Counted from the stretch's first letter, positions 1-9,386 are shown. The stretch: 64,000 bases of DNA from Acidimicrobiia bacterium (GCA_022821985.1 JAJECP010000015.1:95838-159837); one strand, 5' to 3'. Made by a program: numbers and translations. The notes: generated from the sequence alone by a model not told the origin.

Positions 1-866
1 AGCCAGTCGGCGATCGCTTGACCGATCTCGTCGGGGCTGTCTTCCTGGCAGAAGTGATTGCCCGCGACGGTCACCTCGGTCTGGTTCGGCCAGGTGCGGC
101 AGTACTCGAGCTGCGGACCGTTGAGAATCGCGCCCGGATCGGCGTTGACCAGCAGCTTCGGCACGTCTGAGCCCGACAGCCACTCGCCGTAGTCGGTCAC
201 GATCTGGGTGACGTCGGCAGGCTCGCCCTCGATCGGGATCTGTCGCGGCCATGTGAGGGTGGGACGCCGGTGCTCGGGCTCGACGAACGGGCGCCGGTAC
301 TCGTTCATCTCCTCGTCGGACAGCTTGCGCTGGATCGAGCCGGGCAGCACCGCTTCCACGAACAGGTTCTTGGTGATGACCATCTCTTCACCGGCCGGCG
401 ACCGGAAGCCTTGGAAGATGCCGGCTGCCGCCTCGGGCCACTCCGCCCAGCTCATCGGCCGCACGATGGCTTCCATGTAGCAGAGACCCGCCACCCGGTC
501 ACGGTGCCGGTTGGCCCAGTCGAAACCGAGCGCCGATCCCCAGTCGTGGATCACGAACGTGATGTTGTCGCCCAAGTCGAGCTGGTCGAGCAAGCCGTCG
601 AGGTACTCGCGGTGCTCCACGAAGCGATACGAGTCGGGCCCGGTGTCGTCCAGCTTGTCGGAATCGCCCTGGCCGATCAGGTCCGGCACTACGACCCGAG
701 CGTGCGGCCGCACATGGGGCACGATGTTGCGCCACAGGTACGACGACGTCGGGTTGCCGTGCAGGAACACGACCGGATCGCCCGAGCCGGAGTCGTGGTA
801 CGCCATCTGCTTGCCGTTGACGGTGGCGTAGGACTTGGACAGCGGTTCCGCAGAGAGGGTGGCCAT
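1..866 (-). CDS. dhaA: Haloalkane dehalogenase, HLD-II type (3' end cut by window edge)
   Basis: Alpha/beta hydrolase that should release halide from haloalkanes by water attack, in the cytoplasm. Translating from the ATG at 866 gives about 288 residues before the window ends, close to the family length of 290-300. Visible family motifs: [12 protein letters not shown] (halide-binding Asn), HDWGSALGF (nucleophile Asp followed by the halide-binding Trp), a Glu in the YMEAI stretch at the usual acid position of HLD-II enzymes, and a His in AGNHFCQED near the cut end at the base position. A GAGGAG ribosome binding site lies about 6 bases before the ATG. The last few residues and the stop are missing. 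Substrate range cannot be read from the sequence. Sub-family assignment is from remembered resemblance to DhaA/LinB. Confidence 0.88.
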   Translation of the reverse strand, partial: MATLSAEPLSKSYATVNGKQMAYHDSGSGDPVVFLHGNPTSSYLWRNIVPHVRPHARVVVPDLIGQGDSDKLDDTGPDSYRFVEHREYLDGLLDQLDLGDNITFVIHDWGSALGFDWANRHRDRVAGLCYMEAIVRPMSWAEWPEAAAGIFQGFRSPAGEEMVITKNLFVEAVLPGSIQRKLSDEEMNEYRRPFVEPEHRRPTLTWPRQIPIEGEPADVTQIVTDYGEWLSGSDVPKLLVNADPGAILNGPQLEYCRTWPNQTEVTVAGNHFCQEDSPDEIGQAIADW

Positions 867-952
867 GGGTGCTCCTCGGGGTTGGGGGGTGCGCCGGATC
901 GGCGCCACATCATGCCCGCCCCGTCGCACCAATGCTCCGGCTGCCCTCGTTG

Positions 953-2941
953 CTAGCGGTACGAGACGGGGATGCCCTCATTGGTGTAGGTGACTTGCGG
1001 ATCCCACAGCAGCCAGTCGCTGATGCCGAGGTCGGCTGCGGCATCGATCTGGGCGCGCACCTCGGCTGGGCCGTAGTTCACCCGCATCGAGAAGTCCTGC
1101 AGCCACGGCACCACCGCCGTGTTGGTGCCCGCAAGCACGCGCTGGAATTGGGCCAGTGACGCCCTGGTGATGTCGTACGGCTGTGCCTCTGGGTGCACCA
1201 CGCCGTACTCGCCGCGCCCCCAGTGCGACGGGTACACCATGGGCGCCACATAGTCGACGTGGTCGGACATGGCGCCGATGTCCTGCGCCACCCACTCGCC
1301 GCGGTCTGCCGCGATGCCGAACACCGAGACACCGTGGAACACCTGCGCCTCGCGCAGCATGGAATTGGCCTCGGCCAGGAAGCTCACGATGACCGGCGAC
1401 GGATCGCCGCCGTCCCAGCCGGGAATCCGCATGCCGCTCAGGTCGCCTTCGGGCCGGCGCATGTAATCCCACAAGATGTCGTCGATGCCGGCTGCTGCGG
1501 CCTCGGCGGCGATATCCAGGTTGTACTGCCGCACGACCGGATGGTTGAAGTTGGTGAACCCGCCGTACTTCGCCAGCGGGCGCCCGTCGGGCGTCTGCAC
1601 CACCCAGTCCAGGTCGCCGTTCGCCGCGGCGTAGCGAGCCAGCGTCGGGTCGTTGAACGCCACGATGCGCCCGATCACCCGCACACCGAGGTCATGCAGC
1701 TCGTCGATGGCTTCCCGCAGGTCGTAGAGCTCTCTCGACGCACCTGTCAGCTGAGCCAGCCGGACGTTGGTCCAGTGGCCGATGCGACCATCCTCGTCTT
1801 TCAGATCGAGCTGTACTGCGTTGATGCGACCTTGCTCGATGAGCTCCACCACCGACTCGCGCAGCCCGTCGTGGTCCCATGCGGCCGCCGTCACGTGAAC
1901 CCCCGTGGTGTGCGGGTAGCCGATGGGCACGATGACGTCGAATTCGGTGATGTTGCCGGCAGCGTCTGTGGCGATCACCGGCACCGGGCCGCCGGGCGGA
2001 CTCGGCAAGGTGAGGCTGAACGAGCCCGATGCCGTATCGACGCGCTGGTCGCCGATCTGCAGCGACACGCCCGGCTCGACCGACCCGGCCAACACGACCG
2101 GCTCGTCCAATGCCACCGGTTCGAAGATCCTCGGCAGCTCCACCGCTGGGGGCGTCCCGTCGACCGTGAACGTGACCGCTGCCGTTGCCGTGCCGAAGAA
2201 GCGTCGATCGACATCGAGCGTCACGATGTGCGCGCCTTCGGTCAGTTCCGGCACCGGCCACACGATCCGGTTGTCGTAGCGCTGCACTCCGCTCACCGGG
2301 AAGCCGTCGAGCAGCATCTGTGCCGAGGTGACATCACCGCCGTCGATGCTGAACTCCAGGACGGTCCCGGCCAGTCCAGCCGGGCGCACCATCGCGCCGT
2401 CGTTGATGCCCGAGACAGTGATCTCGGTGACGCGCAGCGCGTTCATTGCCACGAAGCCCACACCGATGGTGGCGGCGATCAGCAGGATCGCGACGATCGC
2501 ACGGCCGCGGCGACGGCGCTTGGGCGGCGGTCCCGCGATGCCGATCACGGCGCGGTCGGCCGCTCGGCGCGCACGCCGGCTCAGGCCGGTCGCATAGAGC
2601 GGCGCTTCGGGCTTGGGCGGACGCCACGGAAAGCCCCAGCCCTCGGCCGGGTCGGTCGGACCGGTCGCCTCGTGGCCATCGGGGCCGCCGGCGAGGTCGC
2701 TGCCGACCAGCGACGGCCCCACTTCATGGCCGTGCCGGGTGAGCGACCAGCGTGCGCCCCGCAGGCCCGGCACGGAGCCGGCCTGCGCCACGATGCCCGA
2801 TTCCTGCAGGGTGTCGAGCGACATCTGCACGGTCTGGTTGTCCAGCGCCACAGCCGCGCTGATCTCGCCGATCTCGGCCGTCCCCCCACGGCTGAGCAGC
2901 TCGCGCAGAATGCGCCTGTCGGCGGGCGCCAACAATGGCAT
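953..2941 (-). CDS. Membrane-anchored DUF4015 glycosidase-like protein with N-terminal winged-helix-like region
   Basis: 662 residues with an unusual architecture. Residues 1-75 look like a winged helix of the MarR/ArsR sort ([10 protein letters not shown], then a likely recognition helix around [14 protein letters not shown]). Residues 76-145 are a Pro/Arg-rich linker ending in KRRRRGR. One membrane span covers about 148-169. Residues 170-340 form a beta-rich extracellular part with repeats typical of Ig-like or Big domains. Residues 343-662 match the DUF4015/putative glycoside hydrolase TIM-barrel family ([56 protein letters not shown]). The inferred topology is N-in with the enzymatic domain outside. 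Substrate unknown. The start is supported by a TACACT box 7 bases upstream and no Shine-Dalgarno. Confidence 0.75.
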   Translation of the reverse strand: MPLLAPADRRILRELLSRGGTAEIGEISAAVALDNQTVQMSLDTLQESGIVAQAGSVPGLRGARWSLTRHGHEVGPSLVGSDLAGGPDGHEATGPTDPAEGWGFPWRPPKPEAPLYATGLSRRARRAADRAVIGIAGPPPKRRRRGRAIVAILLIAATIGVGFVAMNALRVTEITVSGINDGAMVRPAGLAGTVLEFSIDGGDVTSAQMLLDGFPVSGVQRYDNRIVWPVPELTEGAHIVTLDVDRRFFGTATAAVTFTVDGTPPAVELPRIFEPVALDEPVVLAGSVEPGVSLQIGDQRVDTASGSFSLTLPSPPGGPVPVIATDAAGNITEFDVIVPIGYPHTTGVHVTAAAWDHDGLRESVVELIEQGRINAVQLDLKDEDGRIGHWTNVRLAQLTGASRELYDLREAIDELHDLGVRVIGRIVAFNDPTLARYAAANGDLDWVVQTPDGRPLAKYGGFTNFNHPVVRQYNLDIAAEAAAAGIDDILWDYMRRPEGDLSGMRIPGWDGGDPSPVIVSFLAEANSMLREAQVFHGVSVFGIAADRGEWVAQDIGAMSDHVDYVAPMVYPSHWGRGEYGVVHPEAQPYDITRASLAQFQRVLAGTNTAVVPWLQDFSMRVNYGPAEVRAQIDAAADLGISDWLLWDPQVTYTNEGIPVSYR

Positions 2942-2948
2942 CGGATCG

Positions 2949-2954
2949 AGTGTA
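2949..2954 (-). promoter_or_regulatory. -10 box TACACT, leaderless start of the DUF4015 gene
   Basis: TAnnnT hexamer exactly 7 bases before the ATG at 2941, which would place transcription start at or next to the A of ATG. No clear -35 is visible. One of a set of similarly placed boxes in this window. Confidence 0.5.
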
Positions 2955-2995
2955 TTGAGGCCGCCAGACAGCCTTCGGTCAGGCGTGCCGCCGCT

Positions 2996-3364
2996 TCAGC
3001 CCAGAGATGCCTGGGCGGGATGGCGGGCCGTGACCGTCGTGGTGATGCCGCCCCGCACCAGCCAGCGCGTCTCCACCGTGGCCTGCTTGGGTGCGACGGT
3101 CGCCACCAGGTCGTCGAGGATGCGGTTGGTGATGGCTTCGTGATGGACCGGCTCGTCCCGGAAGCTCCACAGGTAGAGCTTGAGCGACTTCAGCTCGACG
3201 ATGCGACGATCGGGGATGTACGCGATGTCGACTGTGGCGTAGTCGGGCTGCCCGGTCACGGGGCATACGCAGGTCAGCTCCGGCGTGGTGCAGCGCACCT
3301 CGTAGTCGCGGTCGGGGTAGGGGTCGTCGAGCGCGATCAGGTCTCTGGACGGTTCGCTTCCCAT
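2996..3364 (-). CDS. queF: NADPH-dependent 7-cyano-7-deazaguanine reductase, type I
   Basis: Reduces preQ0 to preQ1 in queuosine synthesis. At 122 residues it has the size of the short, single-domain QueF class. Motifs: the active-site Cys in CVCPVTGQPD, with the following Asp, and the QueF signature around ELKSLKLYLWSFRDEPVHHE. A strong GAGGAGG site sits about 7 bases before the ATG at 3364. It lies 35 bases downstream of the GMP reductase/IMP dehydrogenase family gene on the same strand and is probably co-transcribed, linking purine and deazaguanine metabolism. No queC, queD or queE is in the window, so the preQ0 source is not visible. Confidence 0.9.
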   Translation of the reverse strand: MGSEPSRDLIALDDPYPDRDYEVRCTTPELTCVCPVTGQPDYATVDIAYIPDRRIVELKSLKLYLWSFRDEPVHHEAITNRILDDLVATVAPKQATVETRWLVRGGITTTVTARHPAQASLG

Positions 3365-3380
3365 GTCGGACCTCCTCGAC

Positions 3381-3402
3381 TGACGGGCACGGGTGCCCGT
3401 CA
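3381..3402 (-). other. Perfect 10-bp inverted repeat at the junction of the GMP reductase-like gene and queF
   Basis: TGACGGGCAC and its exact complement are separated by only GG, so the usable hairpin has about 9 pairs and a 4-base loop. It overlaps the stop codon of the upstream gene and ends 16 bases before the queF ATG. There is no T-run after it on the minus strand, so it is not a classical terminator. It could limit read-through, stabilise the upstream message or affect access to the queF ribosome binding site. Confidence 0.55.
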
Positions 3403-4479
3403 GTACGACAGGGTGGCGTGCGGGGTGTTCTCCGCCAACCCGAGCGGCGTCACGGCGACAAACTCGGTGCGCTCGGTGAATTCGGCCAGATTGCGGGCGT
3501 TGGTGTAGCTCATGGCGCTGCGCAGGCCGGCCATCAGCTCGCCGATCAGCTTGCCGGCCTCGCCCCGGTAGGGCACGGTGCCTTCGACGCCCTCAGGCGC
3601 CCGCTGTTCGAAGTACTCGTCGTCGATTTCCTCGCCGTGGCGCTCGGCCCGGGCCTCGATGGCTTCGAAGCTGGCCATGCCGCGGATGCGCTTGCGCAGC
3701 CCGTGCGGGCCCTGCTCGACCTCGCCGGGGCTCTCCTTCGTACCGGCGAGCATGCTGCCGATCATCACGGTCTCGGCACCGACAGCCAGCGCCTTGGCGA
3801 TGTCGCCCGATGTCCTGATGCCGCCGTCGGCGATGACCGGCACATCGAATCCCGCATCGGCGAGCCCGTTGACCACGCTGTCGGTCGCAGACAGCTGCGG
3901 CACGCCGACTCCGGCCACCAGCCTCGTGGTGCACACGCCGCCCGGTCCCACGCCCACCTTGATCGCGTCGGCACCGGCTTCGGCCATGTCGATCGCGCCG
4001 TCGATGGTGGCCACGTTGCCGGCGATCACGTCGGTGTCGGCGAAGTTGTCCTTCAGGCGGCGCACCCCGTCGATGGCGTGGTCGGCGTGACCGTGCGCTA
4101 TGTCGAGCACCAGCACATCGGCTCCTGCTGCCACCAGCGCCTTGGCCCGGTCGCCCATGTCGTGGTCGGTGCCTACCGCGCCGCCGGCTACCAGTGAGCC
4201 GTCGTCGGCATTCTTGATGGCGGCGATCTGGGCCGCTTGCGCGTCGATGGGCATGAACCGGTGGACGATGCCCGCACCGCCCAGACGGCCCATGGCAATT
4301 GCCATCTCGTGCTCGCAGACCGTGTCCATGTTGGCCGCAATCACTGGCAGATCCAGCGGGATGTTGCGGGAAAGGCGGGTGCGCAACGACACGTCGCTGC
4401 GGCTGCGGATCGACGACCGCTGCGGCACGATCAGTACGTCGTCGAAGGTCAGTCCGGTTCTCAGGTCGCGCAGTTTCAT
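3400..4479 (-). CDS. GMP reductase / IMP dehydrogenase family protein without CBS domains
   Basis: 359-residue TIM barrel. The ORF continues upstream, but that part is antisense to the next gene. The start at 4479 begins [20 protein letters not shown], the usual family N-terminus. The catalytic Cys loop reads [17 protein letters not shown] and the phosphate site is [18 protein letters not shown]. No CBS pair interrupts the barrel. In the flap, IMP dehydrogenases have an Arg-Tyr pair; here the corresponding stretch reads [14 protein letters not shown], with Glu before Tyr, closer to GMP reductase. GMP-to-IMP reduction is therefore at least as likely as IMP oxidation. A TAGCTT box is 10 bases upstream. 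queF follows after 35 bases. Confidence 0.82.
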   Translation of the reverse strand: MKLRDLRTGLTFDDVLIVPQRSSIRSRSDVSLRTRLSRNIPLDLPVIAANMDTVCEHEMAIAMGRLGGAGIVHRFMPIDAQAAQIAAIKNADDGSLVAGGAVGTDHDMGDRAKALVAAGADVLVLDIAHGHADHAIDGVRRLKDNFADTDVIAGNVATIDGAIDMAEAGADAIKVGVGPGGVCTTRLVAGVGVPQLSATDSVVNGLADAGFDVPVIADGGIRTSGDIAKALAVGAETVMIGSMLAGTKESPGEVEQGPHGLRKRIRGMASFEAIEARAERHGEEIDDEYFEQRAPEGVEGTVPYRGEAGKLIGELMAGLRSAMSYTNARNLAEFTERTEFVAVTPLGLAENTPHATLSY

Positions 4480-4489
4480 GAGCGGCCCC

Positions 4490-4495
4490 AAGCTA
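4490..4495 (-). promoter_or_regulatory. -10 box TAGCTT for the GMP reductase-like gene
   Basis: TAnnnT hexamer on the minus strand, 10 bases before the ATG at 4479. It shares two bases with the plus-strand box of the divergent YceI gene. Confidence 0.4.
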
Positions 4496-4499
4496 CCGT
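4494..4499 (+). promoter_or_regulatory. -10 box TACCGT for the YceI gene
   Basis: TAnnnT hexamer 8 bases before the ATG at 4508, consistent with a leaderless message. It overlaps the divergent minus-strand box at 4490-4495, so both promoters share a 28-base gap and cannot easily be open at the same time. Confidence 0.42.
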
Positions 4500-4507
4500 G
4501 AGCCGCC

Positions 4508-5419
4508 ATGAGCCCCCGGCGCCGGACGGTTGTGACGGTGGTCGTACTGCTCGTGATCGTCGCGGCCGCAGCGGCCGTCGGCGTCTGGCGAGTGCTCGGC
4601 GACGCCCCCGAAGAGGTCAGCCTGGCCGAAGCGGTCGAAGTCGCCGAACAGGCGCAAGAAGAGGCCGAGGCGGAACCAGCCACGCCGGACACCGGCAGCG
4701 ATGCCCGGCAAGGCGACGACGCTGCGCAGGACGCCGAGGACAGCAGCGAGACAGGCGATGCGGGCGACGGCGATACGGGCGACGGCGCGGCCGACGCAAC
4801 CGGCGGCGACAGCGGCACCGATGACGACACAGCCTCCGACGGCGTCGCAATGGCCACCGCTGAACTTGACGGCACGTGGGCGGTGGATGCCGAGACCGGG
4901 GAATTCACCTTGGAGGACGCCACCGGCTCGTTCGCTGGCTTCCGCGTTGACGAGGAGCTGGCGCGCATCGGCGCATTCACCGCCGTAGGCCGCACCGGCG
5001 ATGTCAGCGGCACGTTGGTGATCGCCGGGGAGTCTGTGACCTCCGTGGAGATTGAGGTTGACCTGACCACGCTGCGCACCGACGACAGCCGCCGCGACGG
5101 CGCGGTCCAGCGAGCGCTGGGGACCTCTCAGCACCCCACGGCCACGTTCTCGCTCAGCGAGGAATTGCACATCGAGGGCGCCGTGGAATTCGGCGAATCC
5201 ATCAGTCTCATGGCATCGGGCGACCTGACGGTCAACGGCATCACGCAGCCAGTGACCATCGACATCGAAGCCCAGCTCGTCGGCAGCCTCATCGCCGTCG
5301 TCGGCTCGGTCGAGATCACCTTCGCCGACTTCGACGTGACGGTGCCGCAGGTGCCCATCGTCCTGTCCGCCGAAGACCACGGAATCATGGAGTTCCAGCT
5401 GCTGTTCAAACGCAGTTAG
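4508..5419 (+). CDS. YceI-family protein with N-terminal membrane anchor and acidic linker
   Basis: 303 residues. A basic start (MSPRRR) is followed by a hydrophobic segment over about 7-25, which could be an uncleaved anchor or signal peptide. Residues 35-115 are a low-complexity stretch of Glu, Asp, Ala and Gly that suggests an extracellular spacer. The C-terminal part, from about 118, is a YceI beta-barrel: GTWAVDAETGEFTLED, then SVEIEVDLTTLRTDDSRRDGAVQ, then DLTVNGITQPVTIDIEAQ. YceI barrels bind isoprenoid-like lipids; the ligand here is unknown. The stop overlaps the stop of the convergent acyl-CoA ligase gene. Confidence 0.85.
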   Translation: MSPRRRTVVTVVVLLVIVAAAAAVGVWRVLGDAPEEVSLAEAVEVAEQAQEEAEAEPATPDTGSDARQGDDAAQDAEDSSETGDAGDGDTGDGAADATGGDSGTDDDTASDGVAMATAELDGTWAVDAETGEFTLEDATGSFAGFRVDEELARIGAFTAVGRTGDVSGTLVIAGESVTSVEIEVDLTTLRTDDSRRDGAVQRALGTSQHPTATFSLSEELHIEGAVEFGESISLMASGDLTVNGITQPVTIDIEAQLVGSLIAVVGSVEITFADFDVTVPQVPIVLSAEDHGIMEFQLLFKRS

Positions 5420-7110
5420 TCGAAGCGTTCGCGCAGCCGGTACTTCTGGATCTTGCCGCTCGGCGTCATCGGGAACTCGTCGACGATGACGAGTTCCTCG
5501 GGCCAGAACTGCCGTGTCACCTGCTGGTCGTCGAGGAACTCCGTGAGTTCCGCCAGGGTCGGCGCCTCGCCGATGGCTTGAACGAACGCGCAGCCGATCT
5601 CGCCGAGTCGTTCATGGGGCTTGGCGACGATTGCGGCCACACCCACGGCGGGGTGCCGCAGCAGCACGTCTTCGACTTCCTTGACCGGGACGTTCTCGCC
5701 GCCGCGGATCACCAAGTCCTTCGTACGGCCCGCAATGCTGATGTATCCGTCGCTGTTCATGACCGCACGGTCGCCCGTGTCGAACCAGCCGTCTGTCCAG
5801 AACTGCTCCGTGAACTCCCGCCCGGCCATGTAGCCGGCGAACAGCGCGCTGCCACGGCACTGCAGGTCGCCTTCGGCGTCGGTCACTGCCTGGCCGGCTT
5901 CGTCGATCACCCTCACTTCGTTGTCGTCCACGGCTCGGCCGTCGGTCAGCCGGCGCTCGAGCGGGTCGCTGGGCCGGCCCACGGTCAGCAGGCCGGTTTC
6001 GGTCATGCCCCAGCCCGGCATCACCACGCAATCGGGCAGCAACTCGAGCGCACGTTCGAGCACCGGGCGAGGGATCGCCGCACCTGCACACAGGAATCGC
6101 TGCCACGTGGAGAGGTCGTAGCCGGCCAGATCGTCCACATTGAGCACATCGGCCAGGAACGGCGTCGCACCCATCGACAGCTGGATGCGGTGCCTGCCGA
6201 TGAGCCCCACGAACTCCACCGGATCCCACACGTCCTGCATGACGACATGGCCGCCCGTGTACAGCGGCAGCCGCATCCCGTAGAGGTAGCCGGTCTGGTG
6301 GCCCAGGGTGGAGGCCATGTGGGTGACGTACGCCTGCGGCGCGCCGGCGCCAGGGTGCGGATCGAGCCCCTCGCACACCGTGTCGAGGAAGGCATCGACG
6401 GCCACCGACAGGATGTTGTGGGTGTGCATGACGCCCTTGGGCAGGCCGGTGGTGCCCGAGGTGAACATCATCTCGCACACGTCGTTGGGCCCCGGCCGGC
6501 ACAGGTCGACGGCGGCGCGGTCGTACGACGAGAACCGGCCTTCCTCGACCAGGTCCTCCCAGGTGATCGCGCCCTCCGGCAGCCACGACTCGTCGCCGTC
6601 GGCATCCGACTGCAGGGTCTCGGGCGATGGCACCACCACCAGCTCGGTGACCCATTCGCATTGCTCGCGCAGCTCCGCGTGCATCTCGGCGAGCTTGAAG
6701 CCCCGGTAGCTGTCGGCGGTCACCACCACCATCGGCCGGCCGAGTTCGCTCATCACCGTGAGCTCGTTGTGCCGGAAGATCGGTGCCACCGGGTTCACCA
6801 CTGCTCCGATGCGGTCGCACGCCACTGCTGTCACCACGAAATGGCGCCAATTCGGCAGTTGCAACTGCACGACCGTGCCGGGGCGGACGCCGATCTCCAG
6901 CAGGCCCTTGCTGACAGCGTCCACGTCGTCGCCGAGCTCGCCCCAGGTCATGGTGCCGAAGCGATCGGTGATGACCGGCTCGCCGGCCCGCTCGACAGTC
7001 CACCTGTCGATCCGATCGTCGAGCAGCCGGTTCGGCCACGCTCCCGAAGCGCTCGTCTCGTCGATGCGCTCCGCTGTCAGCGTCGTCTCGAAGAATCGCT
7101 TTGCCGACAT
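5416..7110 (-). CDS. Acyl-CoA synthetase (AMP-forming), cyclohexanecarboxylate-CoA ligase-like
   Basis: 564 residues from the ATG at 7110, preceded by a GGAAGGGA site; the upstream ORF extension overlaps the next gene and is not used. ANL-family motifs: MFTSGTTGLPKGVMHTH (P-loop), GWGMTETG (A5), DGWFDTGDRAVM and IAGRTKDLVIRGGENV (hinge region), and TPSGKIQKYRLR carrying the catalytic Lys of the C-terminal domain. It should activate a carboxylic acid to its CoA thioester. By general look it belongs with the AliA/FadD-type ligases for alicyclic or medium-chain acids. The substrate is not determined. It follows the F420-type oxidoreductase gene after 17 bases and probably shares its transcript. 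Confidence 0.85.
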   Translation of the reverse strand: MSAKRFFETTLTAERIDETSASGAWPNRLLDDRIDRWTVERAGEPVITDRFGTMTWGELGDDVDAVSKGLLEIGVRPGTVVQLQLPNWRHFVVTAVACDRIGAVVNPVAPIFRHNELTVMSELGRPMVVVTADSYRGFKLAEMHAELREQCEWVTELVVVPSPETLQSDADGDESWLPEGAITWEDLVEEGRFSSYDRAAVDLCRPGPNDVCEMMFTSGTTGLPKGVMHTHNILSVAVDAFLDTVCEGLDPHPGAGAPQAYVTHMASTLGHQTGYLYGMRLPLYTGGHVVMQDVWDPVEFVGLIGRHRIQLSMGATPFLADVLNVDDLAGYDLSTWQRFLCAGAAIPRPVLERALELLPDCVVMPGWGMTETGLLTVGRPSDPLERRLTDGRAVDDNEVRVIDEAGQAVTDAEGDLQCRGSALFAGYMAGREFTEQFWTDGWFDTGDRAVMNSDGYISIAGRTKDLVIRGGENVPVKEVEDVLLRHPAVGVAAIVAKPHERLGEIGCAFVQAIGEAPTLAELTEFLDDQQVTRQFWPEELVIVDEFPMTPSGKIQKYRLRERFD

Positions 7111-7127
7111 CGGGTCCCTTCCGGCGA

Positions 7128-8066
7128 TTAGGCCTGCCCCTCGCGGAAGCGTGGAAGCACCTCCGCTGCCCAGAACCGTTCGCTTTCTTCGATATAGCTC
7201 ATCGGCGAGGCGGCGCTCAATACGACAGTGCGCGCACCGGCGTCGATGTACTCGCGCAGCCGCGCTTCGCAGCGGTCGGGATCGCCGGCGATGGCGAATT
7301 TGTGGACGAGCTGGGAGAAGTCCTGCGCGTACTGCTTGGACAGGCGCTCGGCGGCGTATTCGATGGCCGTGTCGTTGTCTTCGTGACAGCAGAAGAACAC
7401 GAACAGGCCGGGCTCCACCGGGGTCGGGTTGCCCTCCTCCTCCCGGTAGCCGGCGATGGCCTCGATCGACTGCGCGAGCCGCTCGGGCGTGTACATGTAC
7501 GGCAGCCAGCCGTCGCCGTAGCGGGCTGCGCGCCGCCACGCGGCGTCCTGGCGCCCCGAGACCCACACCGGCGGCGGCGACGCCGGCTTGGGTGCGAGCG
7601 TGACGCCGTTCAAGGTGTTGAAGCGGCCCTCGAAGGTGACGTCGTCTTCGGTGAACAACCGCCGCATGATGTCGAGCGCCTCATTGGTGCGAGCGCCGCG
7701 CTCGCGCACCGGCACCCCGCAGGCCTCGAACTCCGACGGCATCTCGCCGCCCACGCCCACGCCGAGGTGGAAGCGCCCGCCGGAGGCCACGTCGAGCGAG
7801 GCCGCGAGCTTTGCGCACAGCGCCGCCGGGTAGAGCGGGATGAGCGTGATCGACGTCATCAGCTTGAGCGTGGTGGTGGCGCCCGCTGCCACCGCCAGCG
7901 AGATGAAGCCGTTCGAGGTGGGCACGTGGAAAAAGACGTGCTCGCCGGTGGTGGCGTAGTCGTAGCCGAGCGCTTCGATCTCACGCGCGGCCCCGGCGAT
8001 GTCGTCGCTGCGACGAATTGCCAGCCCGAACTCGATCTTGCCGTTGGCCGGTGTGCTGTCGCTCAT
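7128..8066 (-). CDS. LLM-class F420-dependent oxidoreductase
   Basis: 312-residue luciferase-like TIM barrel. Features: KIEFGLAIRRSDD at the N-terminus, YDYATTGEHVFF, LMTSITLIPLYPAALCAKLAASLD, then the family hallmark GRFHLGVGVGGEMPSEFEACGV and PPPVWVSGRQDAAWRRAARYGDGWLP. Members use F420 or flavin to oxidise or reduce small organic substrates. Cofactor choice is inferred from the actinobacterial setting. First gene of a minus-strand pair with the acyl-CoA ligase, suggesting oxidation and CoA activation of one compound class. The ATG at 8066 has a G-rich stretch about 5-9 bases upstream. Confidence 0.85.
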   Translation of the reverse strand: MSDSTPANGKIEFGLAIRRSDDIAGAAREIEALGYDYATTGEHVFFHVPTSNGFISLAVAAGATTTLKLMTSITLIPLYPAALCAKLAASLDVASGGRFHLGVGVGGEMPSEFEACGVPVRERGARTNEALDIMRRLFTEDDVTFEGRFNTLNGVTLAPKPASPPPVWVSGRQDAAWRRAARYGDGWLPYMYTPERLAQSIEAIAGYREEEGNPTPVEPGLFVFFCCHEDNDTAIEYAAERLSKQYAQDFSQLVHKFAIAGDPDRCEARLREYIDAGARTVVLSAASPMSYIEESERFWAAEVLPRFREGQA

Positions 8067-8200
8067 TGGGTCCCCCTGTCCTTGCCCGCTCTTGTTCGCT
8101 GGCGCTCACGGGCCGCTCGGGCCACGGCTTCGCCTGCCGGCTCAGCCTCTGGCCCGCTCTTGTGGAGCGAGACGGTAGCCGCGGGTGCTAGGCCAAGGCC

Positions 8201-9340
8201 GTGAGCACAACAACTGACGCTGCATCCACTGTCCAACCGTCGCGCATCGATGCGCTGCTCGACCGCTGCAAGCGCGAGGTGGAATCGGGTCTCCTGCCGA
8301 GCTGCCAGGTGGCTGTCGCATTCGAAGGCGAGATCGTTGCGCAGGCCACCTACGGCGATGCCACCGACGAGACCCGCTACTGCATCTTCTCGGCCACCAA
8401 GCCGTTCGTGGCCTCCACGATGTGGCAGCTCATCAGCGAAGGGGTGGTGGAGCTCGACGCCACAGCAGCCAGCTACGTGCCGGCATTCGGCGAGAACGGC
8501 AAGGACCAGATCACGGTGGAGCAGGTGATGCTGCACACGTCGGGTTTTCCGCACGCTCCGCTGAAGCCGCCGCAGTGGGACACGTCGGAGTCGCGGCTGG
8601 TCGCCATGGCGAACTGGCGGCTCAACTGGGAGCCGGGCACCCGGTACGAGTACCACCCGACGTCGGCGCACTGGGTGCTGGCCGAGATCATCAACGCAGT
8701 CACCGGCAACGACTTCCGCGACGAAGTGCACGACCGTGTCACCGGCCCGCTCGGGCTGCCCCGCCTGCTGGGCTTGGCACCCGACGACCAGGACGGTATT
8801 GCGGAGCTGATCCTGGTGGGCGAGCCGGCCACGCCCGACGAGCTCGAGGCGACGTTCGGCGTGCGGGAACTGCCCATGACCGAGGTCACCAACGAGGCAA
8901 TCCTGCGCTTCAACGAGCCGACGGTGCGCGAGGTGGGCGTGCCCGGCGGCGGCGGGTTCGGCACTGCGGTTGACCTGGCGCTCTTCTACCAGGCCCTGCT
9001 CCACAACCCCGACGATCTGTGGGACCCCGGCATGCTGGCCACCGGCACGGGCGAGGTGCGCAACACGATGCCCGACCCGATGGGCATGCCCGCCAATCGC
9101 TCGATCGGGCTGTTTCTGGCGGGCGACGACGGGCTGTCGAACATGCGCGGGCTGGGCCGCACCGTGTCGCCGTTGGCGTTCGGCCACAACGGCGCCGGCG
9201 GGCAGCTCGCCTGGGGCGACCCGGCCACCGGCCTGTCGCTCGGCTACACCACCAACGGCTACGACGAGCACGAGGTTCGCCAGCCCCGGCGTGACACTGC
9301 GATCGGCAGTCTCGCCGGGCTCTGCAACACCCCCGGCTAA
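8201..9340 (+). CDS. Serine hydrolase of the class C beta-lactamase / EstB type
   Basis: 379 residues starting at GTG 8201. The nucleophile motif SxxK is SATK at about residue 64, inside YCIFSATKPFVAST. The second motif is YEYHPTSAHW, where the usual Tyr-x-Asn is Tyr-x-His-Pro. The third is HNGAGG near the C-terminus, in place of Lys-Thr-Gly. This pattern fits esterases and peptidase-like members better than true beta-lactamases. No signal peptide is evident, so it is probably cytoplasmic. A TAGGCC sequence lies 9 bases before the GTG, a weak match to the leaderless pattern. Substrate unknown. Confidence 0.82.
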   Translation: MSTTTDAASTVQPSRIDALLDRCKREVESGLLPSCQVAVAFEGEIVAQATYGDATDETRYCIFSATKPFVASTMWQLISEGVVELDATAASYVPAFGENGKDQITVEQVMLHTSGFPHAPLKPPQWDTSESRLVAMANWRLNWEPGTRYEYHPTSAHWVLAEIINAVTGNDFRDEVHDRVTGPLGLPRLLGLAPDDQDGIAELILVGEPATPDELEATFGVRELPMTEVTNEAILRFNEPTVREVGVPGGGGFGTAVDLALFYQALLHNPDDLWDPGMLATGTGEVRNTMPDPMGMPANRSIGLFLAGDDGLSNMRGLGRTVSPLAFGHNGAGGQLAWGDPATGLSLGYTTNGYDEHEVRQPRRDTAIGSLAGLCNTPG

Positions 9341-9386
9341 TCGCCCCTGACCTACCGCGATCGCCAACGTGGTAGCAACGGGGGCG

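Noticed and set aside
1193..3508. 771-codon open frame on the plus strand
   Set aside because: Antisense to the DUF4015 and queF genes; no recognisable domain.
4480..5079. N-terminal 200-residue extension of the GMP reductase-like frame
   Set aside because: It is Ser/Ala/Pro-rich antisense translation of the YceI gene; family similarity and a TAGCTT box support the start at 4479.
7111..7566. Extension of the acyl-CoA ligase frame to 7566
   Set aside because: It overlaps the F420-type oxidoreductase gene, is Arg-rich and has no similarity; the ATG at 7110 has a good ribosome binding site.
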